Part shown: in pieces, positions 37,244 through 47,251 of the stretch
How the letters are laid out: every line of letters begins with the position of its first letter
How positions within the stretch are numbered: position 1 is the first letter of the stretch
NCBI GenBank assembly: GCA_026004795.1
Contig: BPJV01000013.1
Span: forward strand, 33,791 to 97,790
Source of the DNA: Pirellulaceae bacterium
GTDB taxonomy: Bacteria > Planctomycetota > Planctomycetia > Pirellulales > Pirellulaceae
DNA length: 64,000 bases
Direction: 5' to 3'
The notes under the pieces: generated by a model
What the model was told of the DNA's origin: nothing
What the model saw: the letters and a program-made list of their open reading frames with translations, nothing else
Database searches by the model: none
Position numbers and translations under genes: made by a program

Positions 37244-39296
37244 TTGAACCGGTTCCTGCCGCATCGAACCGCGTCGCGACCGAGCATCGGTAACGTTGTC
37301 CTACCGTTACTGGCCGGTATCCTTCTTGCCATCAATACCGGGTGCCCTTCGCGGCCTGCCTCTTCTGGCAATCGCAACGGGGAGCTTATCTCCCACTCTT
37401 CGGCTGGCGCCAGGGGAGATGGAGGCAGAACTTCGGCGCCGGGTGACAGGGTGCCTACCAAGCCCCACGACCTCCCTGCTTCCGATCTGGGCCACGATCA
37501 GGCCTCGCCAAGCTGGACAGTTCGCCGAGTGATCCTGCTGTTGCCTGGCGGGCCACAGCGCATCGACTTTGCCGCCGCCATCGGTCGATGCGACGTGGAG
37601 GCGGCCTATGCACAGGCAGCCGAAGGACTACGGAACGATTTTCTCGCCCTGTACGGCCCGGAACCGCTTGCGTGGGAGTCGCTGCTGCAATCCCCATTGC
37701 TGAAGTCCGGGTGGTTGGGTTCGGTGAGGCCCGGAAGTGCGATTACCGAAATGACGAGCACCCGCTTGGACTTCAACGGCAACCGCCACGTCGATGCGAT
37801 GGAATTCGCCGCTTGGTTGAAGAATGCACTGGCAGCCGATCCGCGATTCGACCTCCAGGAGTCACCTCGCGACGAGGGTGCCTGGGAAAACTCTCCCTTC
37901 GGCCCGCTGGATCTCGATGGTGATCATCGTCTTGGCCAGGCGGAATTGGCCTCTGGCGTAGAACGGCTTCCCCAATTCCAACCGGCAGACGCGGCACGGC
38001 TCAGCCTAGCTGATTTTCAAGGCCCCCCGATCGGTGACTCCCCTGATTCGATGATGAACCGAACGCCCCAATTGCTCGAGGTGCGATCGTTTCTGATTGT
38101 TCCGCCGCCGTTGTGGGAGCTCCTCCAATACTGCGCCGGATCGACCGACAGCAAACCACGGGTTGATCGACAAGGAACCATGCCCGGTGACGTTCCTTCA
38201 GAGAAGCGGGGGAAGGAAGAGGTAGAGCTAGCGGCGGCCCGTCCGAAAAGTACCGAAGATTCGCCGCGAGAAAGGTTGAAGCGTCTCGACGTGGCACAGC
38301 GTCGCGAAGTCATCTCCGTGCTGCAACTCCTCCTCCAGCAGTATTCGTATGCGGACACCATTTCGCGCGCTCAGGTGGACGATTGGGACGACGAGCAATG
38401 GAATGGTGCGGATCGCGATGGAGACGCCAGTCTCGATGCTGGGGAACTGATTGCTTGGCTGGTCGGCCCTGCAGATCATCGCATTCGAATTGAGCTGTCG
38501 TCGGTTTCCCCGGCTGCCGCCGTCAAGGATGACGATACTTTCCGTGGTGCGGAGCAGGCACAGGCCGAGGAACAGGATTCTTCGTCCTCGTCGGAGGCGA
38601 ACACGGTGCTCATTCCCGATCACGCCCCCCCACCTCCGTATCGATCTTCCTCTAGGCATCCTCTTGGTTACGGTCGACGATCCGCTATCACGATCCAGTC
38701 CACTATCGGCAGTGCTACGGTCGAGTCTGGCAGCCGCGCTGACCGACGCCAAGCAGCGAACCGAATTGGCCGACGCGTTGGGGTTGGTCTCCGCCGATGA
38801 TGTCTTTCTGGTGGACCGCGACGGGGATCGGCAGCTCAGCGACGAAGAATTCCACATGGCGTATCGCTGGCTTACCTGGGACGCATCGCTGCGCGTGGAA
38901 GGTGTGCTCGAAGCCCCTGCGGCACGTTGGTTCTACCTGGCCGATCTCGACGGCGATGGCTACTTAAGCGGTCTAGAGAGGAGGGAGTGGAGCCGTCGGT
39001 TGAGCGAACTGGACACCGATCAGGACGGGAGCCTAGTGCCCGCCGATCTCCCGATGGTGGTACGCGCCGCCGTGCGCCGCTCCCCCCGACGCGTTGCCAT
39101 CCCTTCGGCCAACTCCTCCCCAAGGGAGGTGGAGGCTCCTCTCCCGAACTGGTTCACCGCCATGGACATGAATGGTGACGGAGTAGTGGAGCCGGCAGAA
39201 TTTCTTGGCGAAAGCGAAGATTTTCGCAGTTATGATCGCAATCAAAACAGGCGTATCGAGCCCACTGAGGTTTACGACGCGCTGCCCAATCAGTAA
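37244..39296 (+). pseudogene. EF-hand repeat lipoprotein, split by an apparent +1 frameshift
   Basis: Two overlapping frames (ORF-track 37187-38800 and 38451-39296) read as one protein if one base is removed from the C7 run at 38625-38631: ...LIPDHAPP then HLRIDLPLGILLVTVDDP. The repaired product has about 683 residues. The likely start is TTG 37244 with a lipoprotein signal (NVVLPLLAGILLAINTGC). Eight calcium-type EF-hand loops are visible, for example DFNGNRHVDAMEF, DLDGDHRLGQAEL, DRDGDASLDAGEL, DRDGDRQLSDEEF, DLDGDGYLSGLE and DMNGDGVVEPAEF. Such extracytoplasmic EF-hand proteins are common in planctomycetes. The break may be a sequencing error, slippage or a true lesion. Confidence 0.8.
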
Positions 39297-39473
39297 ATTT
39301 GGGCGTCAAAATAGCACTTTTTGGTACAGTCGGCCCACCTGACAGGAATTTGACAACTACCCTTCCTGAGCATCGGCGCCCTGGGCCACCGGAAACCGAA
39401 CAGCTGAAGCAATAAGGCGCGTCGAGACGTTCGTTCGCCAGATCACCTGCACCAAGCCATTGAGAGCACCGTC

Positions 39474-40106
39474 ATGTCGTACGCACTTTTGATCGTCGAC
39501 GATCACCTCGTAGTCCGATTGGGCATTCGCAAAATCTTGGCGGGTTCCAATTATCAAGTGGTAGACGAGGCGGCCAGTGGGGAAGAAGCGTTGAAGAAGG
39601 TTGCCGAGCGGCGGCCGGATATCGTGTTGCTCGATGTCCGCTTGCCAAGCGGGGATGGCTTGCACGTCCTGGGACGCTTAAAGCTGGACTATCCGGATCT
39701 TCCCATCGTCATGTATTCCTCCTACGACAATCCGACGTACGTGGCCCGCGCTGTCGCTTTAGGCGCGTCGGGGTACGTGATGAAGAATGAGCCCCGGAAT
39801 GTGTTGCTGGAGACGCTCGATTCGGCCATTCAAGGCCAACCCGCCTGGTCGCGGGAAGAGCTTCGTCGAGTGACCGGCGCCCTGGCCACCCCCCGCATCG
39901 TGTCGGACGTGGAAGTGCCGTTGACGCAGCGTGAGAGTGATGTGTTGCGTCACATGGCCAACGGCCTGACCAACAAGGAGATCGCGCTGGCACTGGGGAT
40001 CAGCTACGAGACGGTCAAAGAGCACGTGCAGCATATCCTGCGCAAGATCGGTGTCACCGATCGTACCCAGGCGGCCGTGTGGGCAGTTCGCAAAGGGTTA
40101 ATTTGA
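39474..40106 (+). CDS. NarL/FixJ-type response regulator
   Basis: A 210-aa two-component regulator. The receiver domain (1-120) has the acidic pair VDDH (Asp9/Asp10), phosphoacceptor Asp54 in IVLLDVRLPSGDG and the conserved MKNEP lysine region. The LuxR-type DNA-binding domain occupies about 147-210 (LTQRESDVLRHMANGLTNKE, IALALGISYETVKEHVQHIL). It would be activated by a sensor kinase not in the window. It is followed 6 bp later by an enolase-superfamily gene, so the two probably share a transcript. Confidence 0.95.
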   Translation: MSYALLIVDDHLVVRLGIRKILAGSNYQVVDEAASGEEALKKVAERRPDIVLLDVRLPSGDGLHVLGRLKLDYPDLPIVMYSSYDNPTYVARAVALGASGYVMKNEPRNVLLETLDSAIQGQPAWSREELRRVTGALATPRIVSDVEVPLTQRESDVLRHMANGLTNKEIALALGISYETVKEHVQHILRKIGVTDRTQAAVWAVRKGLI

Positions 40107-40111
40107 ACACC

Positions 40112-41470
40112 ATGACAGATAAGAATTCGATCACCATCCAGGAGGTCACCAACTCGACACGCTCATTCTCCTACCGCCAGCCCATGAAGTTTGGTGGGCG
40201 CGTGGTGAACGACGTCACCGTGCTGCGGACCGAAATCGCTGTCACGCGGAAAGGTTCGCGCAAGAAGATCCACGGCGTCGGCGAGATGACCATGGGCAAT
40301 GCGTGGGCCTGGCCGAGTAAAATCCCGGATAAAATCACCTTGCGGTTGATGTTGGAGCTGGCCGACCGCTTAGCTGCTCGCGTCAATGAAGCCAAGATCT
40401 CTGGCGACGCCCTCCAGGTCGGCGAACAGATTCGTGGCCTGCGGGAACAGATCCGCCAGGAGATGATCACCGAGTTCAAGATGTCCGACCCCATGCCCAA
40501 GTTGGCGGCCATGGTTGCGGCAAGTCCGCTCGATGCTGCGGTGCACGACGCGTGGGGGCGGGCTCATCAGCGGAATGCGTTTCAATGCCTTTCCTCGGAA
40601 TTCCTTAATGCCGACTTGGGAGAGTACCTGGGCGAGCAGTTTGCCGGAAAGTACCCTGCCGACTATGTTTCGGCTGCCCCCAAGCCGACGATGCCGTTGT
40701 ATCACCTAGTCGGTGCATTGGATCCGCTGTCGGAGGCCGATTTGCGCACTCGGTTGAACGATGGGTTGCCCGAGACGCTCGAGGAGTGGCTGCGACTGGA
40801 AGGCATCAAGCGGCTGAAGATCAAACTCGACGGCAATGACATGGATTGGGATGTCGGGCGCATCGTGGAAGTGACACGTATCTGTGAACGGGTGGCACCG
40901 GAGCGCGACTGGAAACTGTCCTTTGATTTCAACGAGCAGTGCCCGAACGAGGATTATGTACTCGATTTGCTCGAGCGTCTGGAAAGCCTCAGCCGCCTGT
41001 CGTTCGAGCGGCTGCAGTACATCGAGCAACCTTCCCCGCGAGACTTGACGCAACGGAGCGAGTTTACGGTACACCGGTTATCACGCATCCGGCCCGTGGT
41101 GTTGGATGAAGCATTGACGGATATGGAAGCCCTGAAACTCGCCCGGCAACGCGGCTACTCCGGTATTGCGTTGAAGGCCTGCAAGGGACACACTGACTGC
41201 TTGTTCATGGGAGCGGCGGGAGCGGAATTCAATTTATTCACCTGCATGCAAGACCTCACCTGTGTCGGAGGATCCTTTTTGCATTCCGCGGCAATCGCTG
41301 CGCACTTCCCCCATATTCCTGCCATCGAAGGTAATGGTCGTCAGTATTGCCCGGCAGGCAATGAAGCCTACATGGAGGATTACGCTCCCATGTTCCGGAT
41401 TCGATATGGGACGGTTCCCACGCAATTGTTAGATGGCCCCGGCTTGGGATTCGAATGGAAGCCACTCTAG
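40112..41470 (+). CDS. Enolase-superfamily enzyme (mandelate racemase/muconate lactonizing type)
   Basis: A 452-aa protein from ATG 40112, 5 bp after the response regulator stop. Family landmarks are the KxK catalytic motif in GIKRLKIKLDGND, first metal ligand region LSFDFNEQCPNEDY, second ligand LQYIEQPSPRDL, third in VVLDEALTDMEAL, and a later GIALKACKGHTD lysine. These fit the muconate-lactonizing/dipeptide-epimerase branch, which abstracts a proton alpha to a carboxylate and binds Mg2+. The exact substrate cannot be read from sequence. The N terminus is slightly longer than usual. It overlaps the next gene by 16 bp, forming an apparent three-gene unit. Confidence 0.87.
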   Translation: MTDKNSITIQEVTNSTRSFSYRQPMKFGGRVVNDVTVLRTEIAVTRKGSRKKIHGVGEMTMGNAWAWPSKIPDKITLRLMLELADRLAARVNEAKISGDALQVGEQIRGLREQIRQEMITEFKMSDPMPKLAAMVAASPLDAAVHDAWGRAHQRNAFQCLSSEFLNADLGEYLGEQFAGKYPADYVSAAPKPTMPLYHLVGALDPLSEADLRTRLNDGLPETLEEWLRLEGIKRLKIKLDGNDMDWDVGRIVEVTRICERVAPERDWKLSFDFNEQCPNEDYVLDLLERLESLSRLSFERLQYIEQPSPRDLTQRSEFTVHRLSRIRPVVLDEALTDMEALKLARQRGYSGIALKACKGHTDCLFMGAAGAEFNLFTCMQDLTCVGGSFLHSAAIAAHFPHIPAIEGNGRQYCPAGNEAYMEDYAPMFRIRYGTVPTQLLDGPGLGFEWKPL

Positions 41471-42429
41471 GTGCTCGTAGGATTTTCGGTAAATGCGCTG
41501 GACGGTTGAGCCGCCTCAGCGCCAGTCTACTCGTCGGGCTTAGTTGTCTGAGCTCACCTGGGGCGGCTCAAACCGACGCTCCTCGTCCTGCCGATCAACC
41601 ACCGCACTTGTGGGCCTCTCCGAGGTCGAATGCTTCCCACGCAGCTGCCGTACCGGAGCTGCCGTCGGCGGGAACGCAGGCCGATCGCGTCCCGTTGACC
41701 GTGGTGCCGGCTGGCTATTCCGTTACCACGCCGGTATCGCTAGCGACGCCGGAGCTGGTGGCCTGGATCCGGCGTTTGGTGCACGAAAATGTGCCAGCTC
41801 ATTATGAAGACAATCGCCAGTGGGGAAAACAGCGAGAGGTCTGGGACGGGCTGATGTGGCGTCGCGAGGGATGGAAGTTGGAGACGAAACGGCGTACTCG
41901 CTTAGTGAATTCAGGAACCTGGACGCGGTACACGATCGACCTTCCCCAGCCCCAGGAGAACCTTCACCTCGAGATCGACCAACTGGCCGTCCAACCAAAT
42001 GGCGATATCGTCTTTCGATTCTCAGTGCAAGCGCCACTGGACGTGTGGGGGCGGCTGAGTCATTGGGTACGCGACGTGCAAGTGGTCAGCATCAGTGCTG
42101 CGGCCGACGCGGCCTGTCGACTCGATCTGGCCGGGAAAGTTCGCGTGCGGGTCAATCCTTTGCAACTCCCCCCCGAGATTCAACTGCACCCCCACGTCGA
42201 TGCGGCGCGTCTCACCTTGACCCATTACCGTGTACGTCGCATCAGCCAGGTTGGCGGCGACTTCGCCAAATACTTGGGAACAAGCATGAAAGGCATCGTC
42301 GACGAGAAGATCGACGACCTGAACGCCAAGTTGGTCGAAAAGATCAACAAGCTCCTGCACCGCAATACGGAAAGCCTGCGGGTTTCCATGCAGGATTGGT
42401 GGCGCCAACACGCTGAAAAGACGCCCTGA
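41455..42429 (+). CDS. Exported protein of unknown function
   Basis: A 324-aa protein whose ATG lies inside the end of the enolase-superfamily gene. It has a Sec-type signal (LSRLSASLLVGLSCLSSPGAAQ) and a Pro-rich stretch to about residue 85. The folded part follows, with beta-rich segments (KLETKRRTRLVNSGTWTRYT, HLEIDQLAVQPNGDIVFRF) and a C-terminal amphipathic helix (VDEKIDDLNAKLVEKINKLL). The pattern resembles periplasmic or outer-membrane-associated planctomycete proteins, but I know no function for it. A GCCCCGC-TCC-GCGGGGC hairpin (42431-42447) directly follows the stop. Confidence 0.75.
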   Translation: MEATLGARRIFGKCAGRLSRLSASLLVGLSCLSSPGAAQTDAPRPADQPPHLWASPRSNASHAAAVPELPSAGTQADRVPLTVVPAGYSVTTPVSLATPELVAWIRRLVHENVPAHYEDNRQWGKQREVWDGLMWRREGWKLETKRRTRLVNSGTWTRYTIDLPQPQENLHLEIDQLAVQPNGDIVFRFSVQAPLDVWGRLSHWVRDVQVVSISAAADAACRLDLAGKVRVRVNPLQLPPEIQLHPHVDAARLTLTHYRVRRISQVGGDFAKYLGTSMKGIVDEKIDDLNAKLVEKINKLLHRNTESLRVSMQDWWRQHAEKTP

Positions 42430-42430
42430 C

Positions 42431-42447
42431 GCCCCGCTCCGCGGGGC
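42431..42447 (+). terminator. GC hairpin after exported-protein gene
   Basis: GCCCCGC-TCC-GCGGGGC is a perfect 7-bp stem with a 3-base loop, beginning 2 bp after the stop codon of the upstream gene. There is no T-run, so it may attenuate or protect the transcript end and not act as a full intrinsic terminator. Confidence 0.4.
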
Positions 42448-42548
42448 CATCGTTCGCGGCTCCGCGGGCTCGTTGGGAGTCGATCTCGAACGGGCGGGCG
42501 TCGAGAGTGCCGAGAAAACCCTCTCCAGAGCGAGAACTACTTGCCATC

Positions 42549-43703
42549 ATGATGCGTCAGTTTGCAATTGTGGCTGCGTTGGTTCTTACCTTGCTGGCAG
42601 CGTTGTTCTACAGCCAACGACGGGAGGAGCCGGTCGTCGTTTCCGGATTCGTCGAGGCGGATGAGATTCGAGTCGGGTCGCGCTTGGGCGGTCGCATCCT
42701 CGAATTGCTTGTCGAGGAAGGGCAGGAGGTGGAAGCAGGTCAAGCGTTGGTGCGATTCGATCCTTTTACGCTGGAGGAACAGATCGCTCAAGCGGAAGCC
42801 CAGTTGGCTGCAGCTCAAGCCGACTTAGAGCGCCTGCGATCGGGATTTCGCCACCAAGAAATCGCCCAGGCCGAGGCGCAGGTCGCCGCCCTGCAAGCGC
42901 GTTTGGACAAGCTAATCGCCGGTCCGCTTCCGGAAGAGATCGCCGTGGCGGAAGCCCAACTCCAGCTTGCCGAGGCTCAGTTGAAACGGGCGAGCAGCGC
43001 ATTCCGGCGCGTCCAGTTGTTGATTGAACGGGGCGAGGGAACCATTTCTCAAGACGAGATCGACCGCGTCACCGAAGAATTTCAAGCGGCCCAGGCCTTG
43101 GTGGCAACGCGTCGAGAGCAGCTGCAACTACTCCAACGCGGCTCCCGGGAGGAAGACATTCGTGCGGCGCGGGCGGAGTTGGAGGCGGCTCGAGCCCAAC
43201 TGGCTTTGCTGAAGGATGGATACCGCCCGGAGGATGTCGCCAAGGCGGAGGCGACGGTTGCCGCAGCCGAAGCCGCACTTCAAGCCCTGCGCAAACAGCA
43301 AACCGAACTTACGGTCGTGGCACCATCTCCGGGGACGATCGCTGCCCTCGACCTGCGCCCGGGCGACCTGGTAGCTCCTGGTGCACCGGTGCTGAGCCTC
43401 CAGGAACATGGAAGGTTGTGGGTGCGGGCCTATATCCCGGAACGCTACATGCGTCTGCAACTCGGCGATGCCTTGCCCATTACCGCCGATAGCTACCCGG
43501 GAAAAGTGTTCACCGGAAAGGTCGTTTTCATCGCCCCCCAAGCCGAATTTACGCCGCGCAACATCCAGACGCCTGAGCAGCGGACAAAGCTCGTCTTTCG
43601 CATCAAAATCGACTTGCTGCCCGACGGCATGGCGCTCCGCCCAGGCCTGCCAGTGGATGTTTGGCTTTCCGCTGGCCCTCAACAGGACGAATCTGATGAG
43701 TGA
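42549..43703 (+). CDS. HlyD-family periplasmic adaptor of an ABC exporter
   Basis: A 384-aa membrane-fusion protein from the tandem ATGs at 42549/42552. It has one N-terminal membrane helix (FAIVAALVLTLLAALFYSQ) and a biotinyl-lipoyl half (GGRILELLVEEGQEVEAGQALVRFDP). A long coiled coil of near-repeated segments follows (EIAQAEAQVAALQARLDKL, RAARAELEAARAQLALL). The second half-motif and beta-barrel come last (TVVAPSPGTIAALDLRPGD, LWVRAYIPERYMRLQLGD). This matches the YbhG/HlyD layout. The stop overlaps the ABC gene start by 8 bp (ATGAGTGA), so the proteins are made together and probably form one exporter. Confidence 0.93.
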   Translation: MMRQFAIVAALVLTLLAALFYSQRREEPVVVSGFVEADEIRVGSRLGGRILELLVEEGQEVEAGQALVRFDPFTLEEQIAQAEAQLAAAQADLERLRSGFRHQEIAQAEAQVAALQARLDKLIAGPLPEEIAVAEAQLQLAEAQLKRASSAFRRVQLLIERGEGTISQDEIDRVTEEFQAAQALVATRREQLQLLQRGSREEDIRAARAELEAARAQLALLKDGYRPEDVAKAEATVAAAEAALQALRKQQTELTVVAPSPGTIAALDLRPGDLVAPGAPVLSLQEHGRLWVRAYIPERYMRLQLGDALPITADSYPGKVFTGKVVFIAPQAEFTPRNIQTPEQRTKLVFRIKIDLLPDGMALRPGLPVDVWLSAGPQQDESDE

Positions 43704-46080
43704 AATTGTTATCGCAGCGCATCAGCTCACGCGCAGCTTCGGTCCCGTACTGGCCGTCGATCATGTCAGCTTCCAAGTAGCACGAGGAGCCATCTTCGGG
43801 TTGTTGGGGCCCAATGGCAGCGGCAAATCGACGATCCTACGCATGCTGTGTGGAGTACTGCAACCAACGTCGGGAACGGCTCGCGTACTCGGTTTCGACA
43901 CGGCCAAGCAAAGCGAGGCGATCAAACAACGTATTGGGTACATGTCCCAGCGTTTCAGTTTGTACAATGATTTGACCGTGCAGGAGAATTTGGACTTTTA
44001 TGCTCGCGTCTACGGGCTGAACCGCTCACGGGCAAGGCATCGATTGAGTGCGGTCACGGATCTGACCGGCGTCGGGCGCTTTCGTTCCCAGTTTGCCGGC
44101 AACCTTTCCGGAGGCTGGAAACAACGCCTTGCACTGGCGTGCGCGCTGATCCATGAGCCGGAGATTCTCTTTCTCGACGAGCCCACGGCAGGCATCGATC
44201 CAGTGGCTCGTCGCCAGCTCTGGGACCTGCTCTACGAATTGTCCGCTGCCAACGTCACCATGTTGGTAACCACGCACTACATGGACGAGGCCGAGCGATG
44301 TACGCAGGTGGCCTACCTGTACCTCTCCAAGCTTCTCGTGCACGGGGCACCGGAGGAATTGAAACGCCATCGGCAGGTAACGCCGCCAGGAATGCGTCGT
44401 TTTGAAATCGAGGTTCGTCAGGCGGCACGCCTGGTGAATCAACTCCGCCACGCGCCCGGAATTCACGAAGCAACGTTGTTCGGGGAACGTATCCACCTTT
44501 TGGTCGACGACCAGTTGTCCCCTACCGATCTGCAGCAGCTTATCGCCGTCAGCGCGGGGGAAATGGGGCTGACGATGGAAAAGGACTCGATTCGCATCCG
44601 TCCCATCGCCCCCTCCCTGGAAGACGTCTTTGTTACGCTCACTCGTCGCGCTGACAGTGCGTGGGCACAGAATCTGGCGGCGCCGCCGAACCATTCCGGG
44701 GCAACGGAGCCCGAGGGTACCTCCGCCCCCTGGGACCTTCGAACAGGTACAGCGACTTCACCAGATCAAGACCGGCAAACCTCCACGCAACGGATTGCCG
44801 AGGAACAGCCACCGCCATCTACCACCGCCTCCACCCCGGAACAACTTGCTCCTTCACCGGCTACGCCGTCCGTCCTCCCGCCGCCTGCTTCCCCACTCGA
44901 GACGAACATGGCGTCGCGGCACCCAAGCCACTGGATGTTCGGTTGGCTGGCAATCTTCATCAAGGAGCTTTTTCACATTCGTCGCCAACGTTCCACGCTG
45001 TTCTTCATGTTTGTTGTGCCTGTGCTACAGACGTCCATTTTCGGTTGGGCCATCCGTCTGCAGTTGGAGCACATCCCCATGACTGTCTTGGACTTTTGTC
45101 AGCAGCCCAGCAGTCGTCAACTCATTGAACAGTTCGTCAACACGCGGCAGTTCGATCTGGTAGCACACGCTACGACCCACGATCAGCTAAGGCATTTTTT
45201 CCAATCTGGTCGAGCTAAGGTAGCAATCGTTATCCCGCCCGATTACGACAGCAACCTATTGCGCGGAGAGACCGCCCGTGTTCAAGTCCTCATCGATGGC
45301 AGCGACTCTCAAGTGGCTACGACGGCGTTGAATACTGCCAACCTATTGGGGATCACCGTTTCCATGCAGTATGCCCGAGCGCGGGGCGAAGCAGCCCAGT
45401 TCGCTCCGGCCCGCGACGAATTCGGTAGGCTCTCACTCCCATTGGAAATACGACCTCGCATGCTGTACAACCCGAACCTGGAAAGCACTCGTTTCTTCGT
45501 GCCTGGATTGGTGGGAATTATTTTGCAGTTGGTGACTCTTTTTCTAACCTCCTTCGCCATCGTCCGCGAACGGGAACAAGGAACACTTGAACAATTGTTT
45601 GTGACTCCGGTGAGTCGGTCCGGACTTTTGTTAGGAAAACTGGTTCCGTACGCAGCGGTGGGATTTATCGAAGTTCTCTTGGTGCTGACGGTGATGGTTT
45701 ACCTGTTTCAAGTACCCATTGCCGGCGACCTCCTGCTTCTGTTGGGCCTTGCCCTGCTGTTCATCGTATGTAGTCTAGCCATGGGCTTGTTGGTTTCGAC
45801 CGTGGCGACCACCCAGATCGAGGCGATGCAATTTGCCTTTCTGATCATGCTCCCCTCGGTGCTGCTCAGCGGATTCGTCTTTCCTCGGTCGGAAATGCCA
45901 CTGCCGGTACATATGCTCAGCTATGCCATCCCCGTGACCTACTTCATCGAGATTTTGCGTGGCATCGTGTTGCGCGGTGCAGAAGTGGTCGATTTGACCG
46001 TGTGGATCGGCGGGCTGGGCCTCTGTTGCGTTGCCATTCTCATGCTGAGCTTGGTGCGGTTTCGCAAGCAGATCGCGTAA
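43696..46080 (+). CDS. ABC-2 type exporter, ATPase and permease fused
   Basis: A 794-aa fusion from ATG 43696 (MSEIVIAAHQLTRSFG). The N-terminal ATPase (about 1-310) has Walker A GPNGSGKSTIL, signature LSGGWKQRLALA and Walker B ILFLDEPTAGIDP. A Pro/Ser/Thr-rich linker of about 100 residues follows. The ABC-2 permease half then has one early membrane helix (LFFMFVVPVLQTSIFGWAI), a periplasmic domain, and about five C-terminal helices with the ABC-2 signature region LLSGFVFPRSEMPLPVHML. Together with the HlyD protein it resembles the YbhGFSR or RbbA-type drug/lipid exporters. The substrate is unknown. Only one permease half is present, so it probably dimerises. Confidence 0.93.
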   Translation: MSEIVIAAHQLTRSFGPVLAVDHVSFQVARGAIFGLLGPNGSGKSTILRMLCGVLQPTSGTARVLGFDTAKQSEAIKQRIGYMSQRFSLYNDLTVQENLDFYARVYGLNRSRARHRLSAVTDLTGVGRFRSQFAGNLSGGWKQRLALACALIHEPEILFLDEPTAGIDPVARRQLWDLLYELSAANVTMLVTTHYMDEAERCTQVAYLYLSKLLVHGAPEELKRHRQVTPPGMRRFEIEVRQAARLVNQLRHAPGIHEATLFGERIHLLVDDQLSPTDLQQLIAVSAGEMGLTMEKDSIRIRPIAPSLEDVFVTLTRRADSAWAQNLAAPPNHSGATEPEGTSAPWDLRTGTATSPDQDRQTSTQRIAEEQPPPSTTASTPEQLAPSPATPSVLPPPASPLETNMASRHPSHWMFGWLAIFIKELFHIRRQRSTLFFMFVVPVLQTSIFGWAIRLQLEHIPMTVLDFCQQPSSRQLIEQFVNTRQFDLVAHATTHDQLRHFFQSGRAKVAIVIPPDYDSNLLRGETARVQVLIDGSDSQVATTALNTANLLGITVSMQYARARGEAAQFAPARDEFGRLSLPLEIRPRMLYNPNLESTRFFVPGLVGIILQLVTLFLTSFAIVREREQGTLEQLFVTPVSRSGLLLGKLVPYAAVGFIEVLLVLTVMVYLFQVPIAGDLLLLLGLALLFIVCSLAMGLLVSTVATTQIEAMQFAFLIMLPSVLLSGFVFPRSEMPLPVHMLSYAIPVTYFIEILRGIVLRGAEVVDLTVWIGGLGLCCVAILMLSLVRFRKQIA

Positions 46081-46103
46081 CCCTACTGTCCTCTGCTACC
46101 GCC
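46081..46103 (+). repeat. 23-bp direct repeat, copy 1
   Basis: CCCTACTGTCCTCTGCTACC plus GCC immediately follows the exporter stop codon. An exact copy lies at 48043-48065, 1.96 kb away, with further partial identity beyond it ((G/A)(C/T)G(T/C)TCGAT). The two copies bracket the unknown gene at 46292-47251 and a gene-poor kilobase. Confidence 0.85.
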
Positions 46104-46118
46104 GCGTTCGATTTTCTC

Positions 46119-46186
46119 GTTCCCAGGCTCCACCCCGGAGACTGTTCGTTCGATGTTTCCCCGGTTTCCTGGCAGAGCCTGGGAAC
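46119..46186. repeat. GTTCCCAGGCTC inverted repeat element
   Basis: GTTCCCAGGCTC (46119-46130) and GAGCCTGGGAAC (46175-46186) are a perfect 12-bp inverted repeat around a 44-base spacer. 'CTCGTTCCCAGGCTC' elements are a familiar dispersed intergenic repeat of planctomycetes and cyanobacteria (recognised from memory). It may also end the exporter transcript. Confidence 0.7.
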
Positions 46187-46291
46187 CAAGACCAATCGGT
46201 ACTCCAGTTCACTGGCCTTGCTATCCCACCACGAGGAAGACACTCGCACACGATGCAAATAAATGCGAACCGGGCCGGCTAACTCGAAAGA

Positions 46292-47251
46292 TCACCCATG
46301 TCTTTTCATGCGCCGATAGGCGATAAAGCCGCCCAGCACTGCCAACCCAATGGCCAACGGAAGCAGTCGCTTCCGCCATACCGAGCGCCCGTCTATCCCT
46401 TGAGCCTCTAAAGAAAAAAGACCGAGCGGTTGAGGTTGAGGATCGACGACGCTGATTTCACAATACGGCCCCGTTTCTTCCCTCGCATTTTCCCCCGTAT
46501 ACCGTCTGATCGTCACTCGTGAAACCTTCGGGAAAACGCCAATCGCTGAATCTTCAAAATACGCAAACTCGCCCTTCCGCTCGTTATGAAGTTCCCCATC
46601 CTTGTTGACCGTCAGCGTATAGGACTCGATACATGGCACTTCGATGGACCGAAACACAATCGAAAGAATACTGGCGGCCTGTTCAGAGGACGTGACATGC
46701 CGGAACTCGATGCTTCCATTGGCGCGTTTGTTTAGGCGCCCTTCGCTCTTTACTGTTGGCGGCGGTGGCGAGAATCCTTCCAGATCGATGTAACTCGCGA
46801 AATAGACTTCCGGTCCAACCCCCAACACTCGCGTCGCGTCGCAGAAAAACGGCAATCCAAACAGCGATTCCTTCCCTTTTTCGCTGGTCCCAAAATCGGC
46901 GATGGTGAGCGCCCCGTTGTTCGAGTTCAGAATCACGTAACCATCGGGACGGCATATTATCCGCTTCACTACAACGTTGGATGCGTCGGCAATATCAACG
47001 CGGAAGAATTGGTTATCGCGAGACCAAAACCGGAACCTTTTTGTCTCTTCGTTTCCTCCCAGAGAATAGGTTCCTTCCAAATAGCAGTTTCCATACGCCT
47101 CGTGGCGAATTCGCTCTAGTCCTTCATGAATTCGCCGCAACGAATCTTTCAACGGCAATTCCTCTTGGGCCGCGCTAAATCTCGCCAGGACGTAGATCGC
47201 GATCCACAGGGCGGTACATGCTATGTGAAGAAAACGGTTGCGCTTTAACAC
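46292..47251 (-). CDS. Exported protein with C-terminal membrane anchor, unknown function
   Basis: A 319-aa protein from GTG 47251 with a signal peptide (RFLHIACTALWIAIYVLARFSAAQ). The domain that follows is beta-rich, with RFRFWSRDNQFFRVDIAD and TYTLTV/ESYTLTVNKDGEL-type strands, suggesting a LolA/outer-membrane-lipoprotein-like fold (inference). The C terminus is LGLFSLEAQGIDG, a membrane helix (LLPLAIGLAVLGGFIAY) and a basic tail RRMKRHG. The same ending occurs in the gene at 62292-63209. Base composition is somewhat poorer in G+C than in neighbouring genes, and the gene is bracketed by exact 23-bp direct repeats, which may indicate acquisition. Confidence 0.75.
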   Translation of the reverse strand: MLKRNRFLHIACTALWIAIYVLARFSAAQEELPLKDSLRRIHEGLERIRHEAYGNCYLEGTYSLGGNEETKRFRFWSRDNQFFRVDIADASNVVVKRIICRPDGYVILNSNNGALTIADFGTSEKGKESLFGLPFFCDATRVLGVGPEVYFASYIDLEGFSPPPPTVKSEGRLNKRANGSIEFRHVTSSEQAASILSIVFRSIEVPCIESYTLTVNKDGELHNERKGEFAYFEDSAIGVFPKVSRVTIRRYTGENAREETGPYCEISVVDPQPQPLGLFSLEAQGIDGRSVWRKRLLPLAIGLAVLGGFIAYRRMKRHG

